Shown here: positions 1-6,245 of the stretch, piece by piece
How positions within the stretch are numbered: position 1 is the first letter of the stretch
Layout of the letters: the number at the start of each line of letters is the position of its first letter
Source of the DNA: Candidatus Hydrogenedentota bacterium
GTDB lineage: Bacteria > Hydrogenedentota > Hydrogenedentia > Hydrogenedentales > SLHB01
NCBI GenBank assembly: GCA_007136375.1
Contig: SLHB01000211.1
Location: 1-8,166 of the forward strand
DNA length: 8,166 nucleotides
Direction: 5' to 3'
Position numbers and translations under genes: made by a program
The notes under the pieces: model-generated
What the model saw: the letters and a program-made list of their open reading frames with translations, nothing else
Told to the model about the DNA's origin: nothing
The model's database searches: none

Positions 1-51
1 CGGGTGGACCACGAAGATCCGCCCGATCCCACCGGCGCGTTCATCCGGTAG
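1..51 (+). CDS. C-terminal tail of an upstream gene (partial, uncertain)
   Basis: Frame 1 is open from the window edge and stops with TAG at 49-51, giving 16 residues that end in DPTGAFIR. Third codon positions are mostly G or C, as in the genes downstream. A stop here, followed by a hairpin and then a convergent gene, fits the end of a + strand gene. The fragment is too short to name. Another + strand frame also stays open across this stretch, so the call rests on codon composition and layout only. Confidence 0.35.
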   Translation, partial: RVDHEDPPDPTGAFIR

Positions 52-72
52 CCGGACAAGGGTGGGCGCGCC

Positions 73-109
73 GGGCCGCCGCGGGATTGCACCGCGGCGC
101 CGGCGGCCC
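73..109. terminator. GC-rich hairpin between convergent genes (possible bidirectional terminator)
   Basis: GGGCCGCCG at 73-81 is perfectly complementary to CGGCGGCCC at 101-109. Nested inside, GCCGCGG (78-84) pairs perfectly with CCGCGGC (92-98) around a 7-base loop, so two partly exclusive folds exist. It lies between the likely end of a + strand gene and the end of the minus-strand yjbQ-family gene, where a shared terminator is expected. Neither strand has a T tract after the stem, so intrinsic termination is uncertain. An RNA-end-stabilising stem is equally possible. Confidence 0.4.
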
Positions 110-117
110 AACAAAGC

Positions 118-531
118 CTATTCGCCCATGACCTTGATGATGGCCCGCTTCTTGCGCTGCCCGTCGAACTCGGCGTAATAGACCTGTTGCCATGGGCCGA
201 GGTCGAGCTTGCCCTCGGTAATGGGCACGATGACCTCATGGTGTATAAGCAGGCTCTTGAGATGGGCGTCCCCGTTCGTCTCGCCCGTGCGGTGATGGCG
301 GTAGTTGATGTTGAAGGGCGCCACCTGTTCCAACCACTCATCGATGTCTTCGATCAAGCCCGACTCCGCGTCGTTGACGTAGACGGCGGCGGTGATGTGC
401 ATGGCGCTAACGAGGACCATGCCTTCGCGGACGCCGCTCTTTTTCACTACATCCTCGACGGTCTCGGTGATATTGATATAGTCCCGCTTGTTCTCCGTGT
501 TGAACCACAGGTATTCTGTAGCGAACTTCAT
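118..531 (-). CDS. YjbQ / UPF0047 family protein (secondary thiamine-phosphate synthase family)
   Basis: The protein has 137 residues, normal for this single-domain family. Family hallmarks visible are MHITAAVYVNDAE (44-56), the HHRTGE stretch (79-84), NGDAHLKS (87-94), and LGPWQQVYYAEFDG (111-124), which lies in the conserved C-terminal strand region. The start at 531 is chosen because an AAGGAG-type ribosome binding site (539-547 on the complement) sits about 7 bases before it. The longer open frame reaching 834 would run through ruvA and lacks such a site. E. coli YjbQ has weak thiamine-phosphate synthase activity, but the physiological role of the family is not settled. The gene is divergent from ruvA across 111 bases that must hold promoters for both, though I see no convincing -35/-10 pair there. 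Family assignment is secure; function is not. Confidence 0.93.
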   Translation of the reverse strand: MKFATEYLWFNTENKRDYINITETVEDVVKKSGVREGMVLVSAMHITAAVYVNDAESGLIEDIDEWLEQVAPFNINYRHHRTGETNGDAHLKSLLIHHEVIVPITEGKLDLGPWQQVYYAEFDGQRKKRAIIKVMGE

Positions 532-642
532 AAGACTTCTCCTTTCCGCTTGCGGCGCTCCCCCGAAAGGCCTAGTGTGCCGGATCAGAGGGCGCCATGC
601 AACGGGCGGAAAGGCGCAACGCAGGAATGGACCCACGCCCCC

Positions 643-1248
643 ATGTTTGCTTTCCTTCGCGGCTCCGTGGCCACCAAAGGGCTGCACCACGTCGAGCTGG
701 ACGTGAACGGCGCCGGCTACGAAGTGTTCGCCCCCACCGACGTCCTGAACCGGCTCCAACGGGACCAGCCCGTGACGCTGCGAACCTATTGTCACATCCG
801 GGAGGACAGCTTCCAGATCTTTGGCTTCCTCCACGAAGAGGAGAAGGCTCTGTTCAAAACGCTCCTGAGCGTCTCGGGCGTCGGACCGCGCATGGCGCTG
901 GCGATCCTGTCCACCATGAGCGCGCCGGAGTTTGGCGCGGCCGTGATGGACAACGACGTCACGGCCTTCACGCGCGTGCCGGGCGTCGGCAAGAAGACGG
1001 CGCAGCGGCTGGTCTTGGAGATGAAGGCCAAGGCGGGACAGGACGGCGAGCTCAACGCCATTCTAGGGGAGCCGGAAGGCGCGGGGACCGGTCCCGCGAG
1101 CGACGACGTGACGGCTGCGTTGTGTTCCCTGGGCTGCACCTTGCCCGAGGCGCGCAAGGCGGCGGAGACGGCCCGGAAGACGCTGGGCGCGGACGCGCCG
1201 GAGGAAGAACTGGTGAAGGCCGCGCTGCGGACCTTGGCGAAAGCGTAA
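643..1248 (+). CDS. ruvA: Holliday junction branch migration protein RuvA
   Basis: RuvA binds four-way DNA junctions as a tetramer and loads the RuvB motor for branch migration in recombinational repair. The 201-residue length is typical. The N-terminal OB-fold begins MFAFLRG and runs to REDSFQIFGF (53-62). Two helix-hairpin-helix motifs follow: SVSGVGPRMALAIL (76-89) and VPGVGKKTAQRLVLEMK (112-128). A flexible linker (about 130-152) leads to the small domain III (about 154-200) that contacts RuvB. The start at 643 is the only one matching the family N-terminus. Its ribosome binding site is weak: AGGAA at 623-627, 15 bases away. The partner ruvB lies downstream but is separated from it by a secreted hydrolase-like gene, which is unusual. 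No ruvC is seen in the window. Confidence 0.97.
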   Translation: MFAFLRGSVATKGLHHVELDVNGAGYEVFAPTDVLNRLQRDQPVTLRTYCHIREDSFQIFGFLHEEEKALFKTLLSVSGVGPRMALAILSTMSAPEFGAAVMDNDVTAFTRVPGVGKKTAQRLVLEMKAKAGQDGELNAILGEPEGAGTGPASDDVTAALCSLGCTLPEARKAAETARKTLGADAPEEELVKAALRTLAKA

Positions 1249-1280
1249 CGAGAGAACGTTCCCGCCGGGGGGGGCGGCCG

Positions 1281-1289
1281 TAAGGAGGG
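1281..1289 (+). promoter_or_regulatory. Strong ribosome binding site of the secreted GH-like gene
   Basis: TAAGGAGGG lies 4 bases before the ATG at 1294 and 7 before a second in-frame ATG at 1297. It is close to a full anti-Shine-Dalgarno match and much stronger than the site of ruvA. It sits in the 45-base ruvA-hydrolase gap, which shows no terminator or promoter, so co-transcription with ruvA is likely. The second ATG has the better spacing and may be the real start. Confidence 0.75.
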
Positions 1290-1293
1290 ACCC

Positions 1294-2802
1294 ATGATGA
1301 ACCGTTTCAAGCCCGGGCTCGCCGCGTTTATACTGATGGCGCTCGCGGGCGCCGCCGCGGCGGCCGAAACTCCGTCGATCCGCCCGTGGGACAAGAACCC
1401 CTGGTACTGGGAGTACGGCGGCGAACCCCTCGTGCTGATTGGCGGGAGCGATCAGGACAACCTCTTCCAGTGGACGGGCGAACAGCTCACGGATCACCTG
1501 GATCTCCTCACGTCCGTGGGCGGCAACTACGTCCGGAACACCATGTCCGACCGCGACGAGGGCAACGTTTACGCCTTCCGTGAAACCGAAGCGGGCGTGT
1601 ACGACTTGAGCGAGTGGAACGAGGAATACTGGGACCGGCTGGAGTTCTTTCTCCGCGAGACCCGGGAACGGGGCGCCATCGTCCAACTGACGCTCTGGGA
1701 CACTTTTGACATCGCGTCGGGCCCCTGGTCCGCACACCCTTGGAACCCCGACAACAATGTCAACTACGGCCCCGGCGTCATAGGCAGCCGCGAAGATTTC
1801 TACGACACCGTGGAAACCGGGAACAACGAAGGGCTCCACCACCAGGCGAACTATATCGACAAGCTGCTATCCGTCACCTTCGCGTACGGCCATGTGCTCT
1901 ACAACATCAACAACGAAAGCTCCGAGGGCGCCGTCTGGGAGAATCATTGGGCCGAATACATCCGCGACGCGGCCGCGGCCCAGGACCGCGAGGTCTACGT
2001 CACCAGCATGCAGTTCGATCCCTCGGATTCGGTGCGCCACGCGATGACCTTCCGCGATATCTACGGGTTCGTGGAGATCTCTCAGAACAATCAGGATTCC
2101 CGGGGCGGAACAAAGCAAGGACATTGGGAAAACATCCTGACATGGCGGCAACGGATCGCCTCGCACTCCGCGGGACCCATGCCTATGAACAACGAGAAGG
2201 TGTACGGCGCCTTGGACGGCCGGAACTACTCGGCGGGAACCGAGACGGAAGCGGTCAATCGCTTCTGGCGCAACATCTTCGCCGGTTGCGCTTCAAGCCG
2301 GTTCCATCGTCCGGCGGAGCCCCGGGCCTGGGGCGCCGGCTTGAACGAGCGGGTCCAAACGAATCTTCAGGCGATGCGCATGCTCCTTGATGAATTTGAT
2401 ATCTTCGCGGCGGCGCCCCGCAACGATCTCCTGTCGCGCCACGTGGCGGCGCCGGCCTCCATGGAGGCGTACGCGTCCGCCAATATCGGCGCGCAATACG
2501 CGATATACTTTCCGCCGGGGCGTTTCGTGGCGGACCTTGACCCCTGGGTGTACATGGATGAACTGGTTGTCCGGTGGCTGGACATCGACCAGTTGACATG
2601 GTCGGAGCCGGAGACCGTGGCGGTGCGGTGGGAAGGCGACCGGGACAACTGGGGCGACCGGGGCGCCGTGACGCTGAAGACGCCTTCGAACCGCCCCTAT
2701 GTGGCGCTCCTCGAAGCGCCGGAACGGCCGGGTGATTGTCCGGGACCGGGCCGCGCCGGTCCGTCCCGGGGAGCAAGGAGCAAATGGCCCACGACGAAGT
2801 GA
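1294..2802 (+). CDS. Secreted glycoside hydrolase-like protein (clan GH-A-type TIM barrel plus C-terminal beta domain)
   Basis: This 502-residue protein starts with a classic signal peptide: MMNRFK, a hydrophobic core (9-19), then an Ala-rich region with likely cleavage near residue 24. The body resembles GH-A TIM-barrel enzymes (residues about 30-375), with a barrel-like start EPLVLIGGSDQDN (44-56), GGNYVRNTM (76-84) and QLTLWDTFD (131-139). NINNESS (204-210) carries an Asn-Glu pair typical of the acid/base residue (Glu208). MNNEK (298-302) could supply the nucleophile (Glu301). Residues about 388-472 look like the beta domain annotated as collagen-binding in related secreted proteins, ending TLKTPSNRPYVALL. 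Substrate cannot be told. The last 29 residues are Gly/Pro/Arg-rich, unlike a folded domain, and overlap the ruvB start; they may be read-through of a decayed end. The catalytic residues are inferred from motif context, not alignment. Confidence 0.8.
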   Translation: MMNRFKPGLAAFILMALAGAAAAAETPSIRPWDKNPWYWEYGGEPLVLIGGSDQDNLFQWTGEQLTDHLDLLTSVGGNYVRNTMSDRDEGNVYAFRETEAGVYDLSEWNEEYWDRLEFFLRETRERGAIVQLTLWDTFDIASGPWSAHPWNPDNNVNYGPGVIGSREDFYDTVETGNNEGLHHQANYIDKLLSVTFAYGHVLYNINNESSEGAVWENHWAEYIRDAAAAQDREVYVTSMQFDPSDSVRHAMTFRDIYGFVEISQNNQDSRGGTKQGHWENILTWRQRIASHSAGPMPMNNEKVYGALDGRNYSAGTETEAVNRFWRNIFAGCASSRFHRPAEPRAWGAGLNERVQTNLQAMRMLLDEFDIFAAAPRNDLLSRHVAAPASMEAYASANIGAQYAIYFPPGRFVADLDPWVYMDELVVRWLDIDQLTWSEPETVAVRWEGDRDNWGDRGAVTLKTPSNRPYVALLEAPERPGDCPGPGRAGPSRGARSKWPTTK

Positions 2803-3806
2803 TGAGCCCCGCGCCCGCGCCGGAAGACGCGGCCCTGGAAGAGCAGATACGCCCCCAGCGGCTGGCCGACTTTCCGGGGCAAGCGGCGATAAAGGAAAAG
2901 CTCGAGATCGCCATTCCCGCGGCCCGCCAGCGCGGCGAACCCTTGGACCACGTGTTGCTCTGCGGGCCGCCCGGCTTGGGCAAGACGACGCTGGCCCGCA
3001 TCCTCGCCAACGAGATGGGCGTCTCCATCAAGGCCAGCTCGGGACCCGTCATCGAGCGGCAGGCGGACCTAACGGCCATTCTCACGGGCCTGGAAGCCTT
3101 CGACATCCTCTTTCTGGACGAAATCCACCGCTTGAACCACGCCGTGGAAGAGACGCTCTATTCCGCCATGGAGGATTTCGAGGTCGACATCATGCTCGGC
3201 AAGGGTCCATCGGCGCGGAGCATGAAGATCGGCCTGAAGCCTTTCACCCTTGTGGGCGCCACCACCCGAGCCGGCTTGTTGACCCCGCCGCTGCGCGCCC
3301 GCTTTGGCGACACCTGCCGCTTTGCCTTCTACGCGCCGGAGGAACTCCAAACCATCATCATGCGGGCCGCGCGCATCCTTGGCGTGGCCATCGAGCCCGG
3401 CGGCGCCTACGAACTCGCCGCCCGCTCCCGGGGCACGGCGCGCATCGCCAACCGCCTCTTGCGCCGCGCCCGGGACTACGCCCAGATCAAGGGCGACGGC
3501 GTCATCACCCGGGAAATGGCCGCGGGCGCCCTCGACATGCTCCGCATCGACAACCTGGGCCTGGACGACATGGACAAGGCCATCCTCCATACCGTGGCCA
3601 GCAAGTTCAACGGCGGCCCAGTGGGCCTCAACTCCCTCGCCGTCGCCATCGGCGAGGAGGCCCGCACGCTGGAGGAGGTGCATGAGCCGTACCTTATCCA
3701 GATCGGATTCCTCAAGCGGACCCAGCAAGGCCGGGTGACAACGGCTCAGGCCTGCAAACACATCGGCCTGGAGCCGCCGCCATCGGACGGGCGCAGGCTA
3801 TTCTGA
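2784..3806 (+). CDS. ruvB: Holliday junction DNA helicase RuvB (AAA+ ATPase)
   Basis: RuvB is the hexameric ATPase that drives branch migration on RuvA-bound junctions. From the ATG at 2784 the protein has 340 residues, within the family range. Visible are Walker A GPPGLGKTT (61-69), Walker B ILFLDEIH (108-115), sensor 1 GATTRAG (158-164), the RARFG arginine-finger region (171-175), the sensor 2 stretch GTARIANRLLRR (217-228), and the C-terminal winged helix with GPVGLNSLA (278-286) and EPYLIQIGFLKRT (301-313). ATG 2784 is preferred because AAGGAG (2775-2780) lies just upstream, though only 3 bases away. Alternatives are ATG 2802, which shares a base with the preceding stop (TGATG), and TTG 2736. 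All catalytic motifs are intact. The gene overlaps the hydrolase gene by 19 bases, implying translational coupling. Confidence 0.97.
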   Translation: MAHDEVMSPAPAPEDAALEEQIRPQRLADFPGQAAIKEKLEIAIPAARQRGEPLDHVLLCGPPGLGKTTLARILANEMGVSIKASSGPVIERQADLTAILTGLEAFDILFLDEIHRLNHAVEETLYSAMEDFEVDIMLGKGPSARSMKIGLKPFTLVGATTRAGLLTPPLRARFGDTCRFAFYAPEELQTIIMRAARILGVAIEPGGAYELAARSRGTARIANRLLRRARDYAQIKGDGVITREMAAGALDMLRIDNLGLDDMDKAILHTVASKFNGGPVGLNSLAVAIGEEARTLEEVHEPYLIQIGFLKRTQQGRVTTAQACKHIGLEPPPSDGRRLF

Positions 3807-3903
3807 GCCGCAACGGCTGCTCTTCCCGAACGAGGCGTCCGCCCTGTCCCAGTCAGATGTGACAAACCCTCCGTCCATCTTGCTCAAGAATGCGGCGACG
3901 CAA

Positions 3904-3920
3904 CTTTTCCCACGGAAAAG
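3904..3920. repeat. Perfect 7-bp inverted repeat upstream of the PilZ-gene promoter
   Basis: CTTTTCC (3904-3910) and GGAAAAG (3914-3920) are exact complements around a 3-base CAC spacer. The centre is about 49 bases before the predicted transcription start of the PilZ gene, a usual position for an activator site. No T tract follows, so it does not look like a terminator for ruvB. It could be an operator or a chance palindrome. Confidence 0.4.
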
Positions 3921-3945
3921 GCATCTACGTAAGGGGGAGATTATG

Positions 3946-3954
3946 TGATATAAT
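3946..3954 (+). promoter_or_regulatory. Extended -10 promoter of the PilZ-domain gene
   Basis: TGATATAAT is a perfect extended -10 (TGn then TATAAT at 3949-3954). The expected -35 position (about 3926-3931, TACGTA) is a poor match, as is common when an extended -10 is present. Transcription would begin near 3961 and leave a leader of about 46 bases before the GTG at 4007. This AT-rich spot stands out against its GC-rich surroundings. Confidence 0.65.
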
Positions 3955-4006
3955 GCTCCATGGGAAGGCCGCAGCGGTTGGGACGGCAATGTGGAGGGAC
4001 TTTATC

Positions 4007-4375
4007 GTGTTTACGCCGGAAGAAAGCAGTGATCGGCGGCGGTATCAGCGCTTCGAACTGTCCGTATGCGTTTGGCTGAGATTCCACAACGACCCTTCCG
4101 TGCACGCCACCACCACGGTCGACGTCAGCCCCGAGGGCGCGCGGTTCACAGCGAACCACCGGGCCCGGCCAGAGGAACACGTGCTGCTATACATGCAATT
4201 GGAGCCCGTGGCGTACACCGTGGAGTGTAAAGGCAAGATCTGTTGGGCCGAGGCCCAGCCCACTGGCGGAACGGCCTTCGGCGTCCGTTTCTTGGATTTG
4301 GGGGACGAAGAGCACGACAACATCGTGCGCACGATCGAACACGAGTGGAACCGGGGCGCGGTCTCGCCTTCCTGA
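4007..4375 (+). CDS. PilZ domain protein (probable cyclic-di-GMP receptor)
   Basis: The protein has 122 residues and is a stand-alone PilZ domain. The c-di-GMP binding signature is present: RxxxR as R11-YQ-R15 within DRRRYQRFELSV (9-20), followed by DVSPEGARF (39-47), which supplies the D/NxSxxG motif (D39, S41, G44). The beta-barrel continues to TAFGVRFLDL (89-98), and a C-terminal helix carries HDNIVRTIEHEW. The GTG start is chosen because GGAGGG (3993-3998) lies 8 bases before it, and because the promoter at 3946-3954 would exclude the start at 3890. An ATG at 3989 (6 residues longer) is the alternative. Proteins of this type bind c-di-GMP and act on motility, polysaccharide or secretion partners through contacts; no partner gene is nearby. 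It appears to be a single-gene transcription unit. Confidence 0.87.
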   Translation: MFTPEESSDRRRYQRFELSVCVWLRFHNDPSVHATTTVDVSPEGARFTANHRARPEEHVLLYMQLEPVAYTVECKGKICWAEAQPTGGTAFGVRFLDLGDEEHDNIVRTIEHEWNRGAVSPS

Positions 4376-4693
4376 GCGAGACGCGATCAGACGTCCCCGA
4401 AGTCCTGTTCCCGCTGGGCGCCAAGAACCCTCCGCGCCTTCCCGGGCGGCAAACGCCTTGTCCACGCCGTGACGCCCGGGGGCGTGCCTTTCCCGATCCG
4501 CCAGGACGGTTGCAGCTCCCGTCTGGCGCGGCCACGGTAAGTTCCCGCCTTCCCATTACAGCGCCATTCCCTTCATTTCCCCGTCGGTAATGGAAGCATT
4601 TTAAAGATGACGGCGCCGGGAGACCTCCGGTACAATACACCCCAATTGTGTCTATTCAAGACGAAACCTCAAGCGGAAGGAGACGAAGCCGTC
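4376..4693. other. Gene-free stretch between the PilZ gene and the 158-aa gene
   Basis: I find no gene in these 318 bases. Open frames here are continuations of non-coding frames overlapping the PilZ gene. The left two thirds is GC-rich without an evident terminator. CCATTAC (4553-4559) and GTAATGG (4587-4593) form a 7-bp inverted repeat across 27 bases, in a pyrimidine-rich region. The right end becomes AT-richer and holds a promoter candidate (4607-4636) and the ribosome binding site AAGGAG (4677-4682) of the next gene. Confidence 0.5.
4607..4636 (+). promoter_or_regulatory. Sigma70-type promoter of the 158-aa protein gene
   Basis: ATGACG (4607-4612, four of six matches to TTGACA) and TACAAT (4631-4636, five of six matches to TATAAT) are separated by 18 bases. 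A transcript would start near 4643 and leave a leader of about 50 bases before the ATG at 4694. It is the only reasonable -35/-10 pair I found in the gap. Confidence 0.55.
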
Positions 4694-5170
4694 ATGAATC
4701 TGCCCGAACCCGTTGCAAAAGCCGTGCAACCGCTCTTCGACGCCTTGCCGCCGGAGCAAGCCATGGAGCGTCTGGTGGTCCATGAGGGCGCGCCGGCGGA
4801 CCTGCGGAAGACGGTGGCGGCCATCCTGGAAGACCCCGTGATTCAAGCCCAGCCGGCATTGGCGGCGGGCCTTTGGCTGTACGTTGACGAATTGGACCAC
4901 AGCCATGAGATCAGCCAAGGCATGCACGACAGCACGGGCTCCTTCTGGCATGGCATCATGCACCGGCGGGAAGGCGACTTCGGCAATAGCCACTATTGGT
5001 TCCGCAGAACAGGGCGTCATCCCGCCATGGACCAGATCCCCGGCTACGATCCGCACAGGTTCATCGACAGCGTGGAGGAGAACTACCGCGCCGGGGATCC
5101 CCATCTGGCGGAAATGCAACGGCGAGAGTGGCGGACCCTCTTCGAATGGTGCGCCGCGCAGGGCCGCTGA
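4694..5170 (+). CDS. Conserved-looking His-rich protein of unknown function
   Basis: The protein has 158 residues, no signal peptide and no membrane segment, so it is probably cytoplasmic. I cannot assign a function. The centre looks strongly constrained: LWLYVDELDHSH (60-71), STGSFWHGIMHRREGDFG (80-97), then NSHYWFRR (98-105) and HPAMDQIPGYDP (109-120). Histidines at 69, 71, 78, 86, 90, 100, 109 and 121, with nearby Asp and Glu, could form a metal or catalytic site; this is inference. I have an impression that similar sequences with the HRREGDF/YWFR pattern recur as uncharacterised proteins in several bacterial phyla, but cannot verify it. The start follows AAGGAG at 4677-4682 (11-base gap) and sits behind its own promoter. 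A terminator follows at 5233, so it is probably transcribed alone. Confidence 0.85.
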   Translation: MNLPEPVAKAVQPLFDALPPEQAMERLVVHEGAPADLRKTVAAILEDPVIQAQPALAAGLWLYVDELDHSHEISQGMHDSTGSFWHGIMHRREGDFGNSHYWFRRTGRHPAMDQIPGYDPHRFIDSVEENYRAGDPHLAEMQRREWRTLFEWCAAQGR

Positions 5171-5232
5171 GGCCCGGCCTCCGGACCGGCGCGGGAATAA
5201 AGCCCCGGGGCGCGCGTGTATCCCCAACATAG

Positions 5233-5271
5233 GCGGACGTTCCGAAAGCGGAGCGTCCGCGGCGGTTTTTT
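5233..5271 (+). terminator. Rho-independent terminator after the 158-aa gene
   Basis: GCGGACGTTCCG (5233-5244) pairs with CGGAGCGTCCGC (5249-5260) as a 12-bp stem with one T-G wobble and a 4-base AAAG loop. A run of six T follows at 5266-5271. The 5-base GGCGG gap between stem and T run is longer than ideal. It separates the 158-aa gene from the Fe-S cluster, so the latter needs its own promoter. None was convincing between 5272 and 5340. Confidence 0.8.
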
Positions 5272-5354
5272 CTCGCGCCGTCAACGGTCTGGCGCGCTCG
5301 GATTTACACGGTCCGCCGGGACGAAAGGCGGTTTTACAACGAGGTAACGCGGAT

Positions 5355-6245
5355 ATGCCAAGTTGGTTTTCAAGAGTGTTCGGCGGCAAGGACGCGGCTC
5401 CGGAAACGGAGGAGACTTCCGCCGCCGGTGACGCCGCGAAAGAGCAGTCCCAACAAAAGGACGATGACCAGCTCTTCGGCGGCGAATACATCACCCAATT
5501 GAATCCCATTCTCGACGACGAGGACGAGACGGAGCCGTGGGACGACATGCCCAAACCCCGGCCGCCGCGAAACATCATCGAACCCGTCCTTCTCACCGAT
5601 GACGCCGAGGAAGCGTCCCCGCACGCCGGGGGAATCCGCATCAAGGCGGAAGTGAGCGAAGACTTCAACTCCTGCCGGTTCATGGTGGATCGCGCCGTGC
5701 TGGAGGGCTTGTCCGTCTGGATCCCCTTCCCCCACATAGCGGATATCTCGCCCCTCGCCCAGAAGCTCTTCGCGCTGGACGGCGTCGAATGCGTCACCAT
5801 CCACGGCGCGAACGTCACGGTCTCGCGGGACCCCATGGCGCGCGGCGGCTGGGATGATCTCGCGAAGCAGATCGGTCAGACCATCCGCGAGCACTTGGAC
5901 GCGGGCGAGGACGTGGTCACGCCGGAGTTCCGGGAGAATGTCCCGCCGGAAAACGAAATCGCCGAAACCCTCCAGCGGGTCATCGAAACGGAGATCAACC
6001 CGGGCATCGCGGCCCACTCCGGCGCCATCGCGCTGGAGGGCGTGAAAGGCAACACGGTCTACATCCGCATGATGGGCGGCTGCCAGGGCTGCGCGGCGTC
6101 GACCATCACCCTAAAACAGGGCATCCACCAGGCCTTCCGCGAGGCCGTGCCCCAGATCGGGGCCATCCTCGACGAGACGGACCACGCGGCGGGCACGAAC
6201 CCCTATTACAGCGAATTGCCGCCGGGGATGAGCGCGTATGCCTAG
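5355..6245 (+). CDS. Nfu/NifU-like Fe-S cluster scaffold or carrier protein
   Basis: The protein has 296 residues. After MPSWFSRVFGG comes an acidic, Gln/Asp/Pro-rich, probably disordered segment (about 12-90). Residues about 94-180 resemble the Nfu N-terminal domain: NSCRFMVDRAVLEG (105-118) and ADISPLAQKLFALDGVECV (129-147). Residues about 203-275 are the NifU C-terminal domain, with TVYIRMMGGCQGCAAS (234-249) carrying the CxxC (C243, C246) that holds a [4Fe-4S] cluster between two subunits, followed by TLKQGI. Family members pass clusters to apoproteins. The long acidic leader is unusual for bacterial Nfu. The start has GAGGT (5341-5345) 9 bases upstream. Its last 8 bases overlap the next gene, implying coupling. 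It is the first gene of a probable four-gene operon. Confidence 0.9.
   Translation: MPSWFSRVFGGKDAAPETEETSAAGDAAKEQSQQKDDDQLFGGEYITQLNPILDDEDETEPWDDMPKPRPPRNIIEPVLLTDDAEEASPHAGGIRIKAEVSEDFNSCRFMVDRAVLEGLSVWIPFPHIADISPLAQKLFALDGVECVTIHGANVTVSRDPMARGGWDDLAKQIGQTIREHLDAGEDVVTPEFRENVPPENEIAETLQRVIETEINPGIAAHSGAIALEGVKGNTVYIRMMGGCQGCAASTITLKQGIHQAFREAVPQIGAILDETDHAAGTNPYYSELPPGMSAYA

Noticed and set aside
187..642. N-terminal extension of ruvA to 187
   Set aside because: It runs antisense to the yjbQ-family gene. RuvA starts at MFAFLRG, and no start codon with a ribosome binding site supports a longer form.
532..642. Divergent promoters between yjbQ and ruvA
   Set aside because: TTGCGG (550-555) and TAGTGT (573-578) are 17 bases apart but match consensus at only three bases each, which is not enough to call.
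2736..2783. TTG 2736 as ruvB start
   Set aside because: The added residues are unlike the RuvB N-terminus. ATG 2784 has an AAGGAG just before it.
2699..3685. A 328-codon open frame overlapping ruvB in another frame
   Set aside because: Its product is Arg/Pro/Gly-rich with no motif, while the overlapping frame encodes a complete RuvB. It is a by-product of high GC.
4243..4590. Possible small gene filling the gap after the PilZ gene
   Set aside because: It starts inside the PilZ gene in another frame, has no ribosome binding site, and its product is Arg/Pro-rich low-complexity sequence.
5202..5211. 10-base palindrome GCCCCGGGGC
   Set aside because: A short, low-complexity palindrome is expected by chance at this GC content and is not placed near a promoter.
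5303..5340. Promoter for the Fe-S operon from TTTACA (5303-5308) and TACAAC (5335-5340)
   Set aside because: The 26-base spacing is far from the usual 16-19, so the pair cannot work as a standard promoter.
4652..5836. A 394-codon minus-strand open frame
   Set aside because: It runs antisense to the 158-aa gene and the Nfu-like gene, both of which have ribosome binding sites and recognisable or patterned products.
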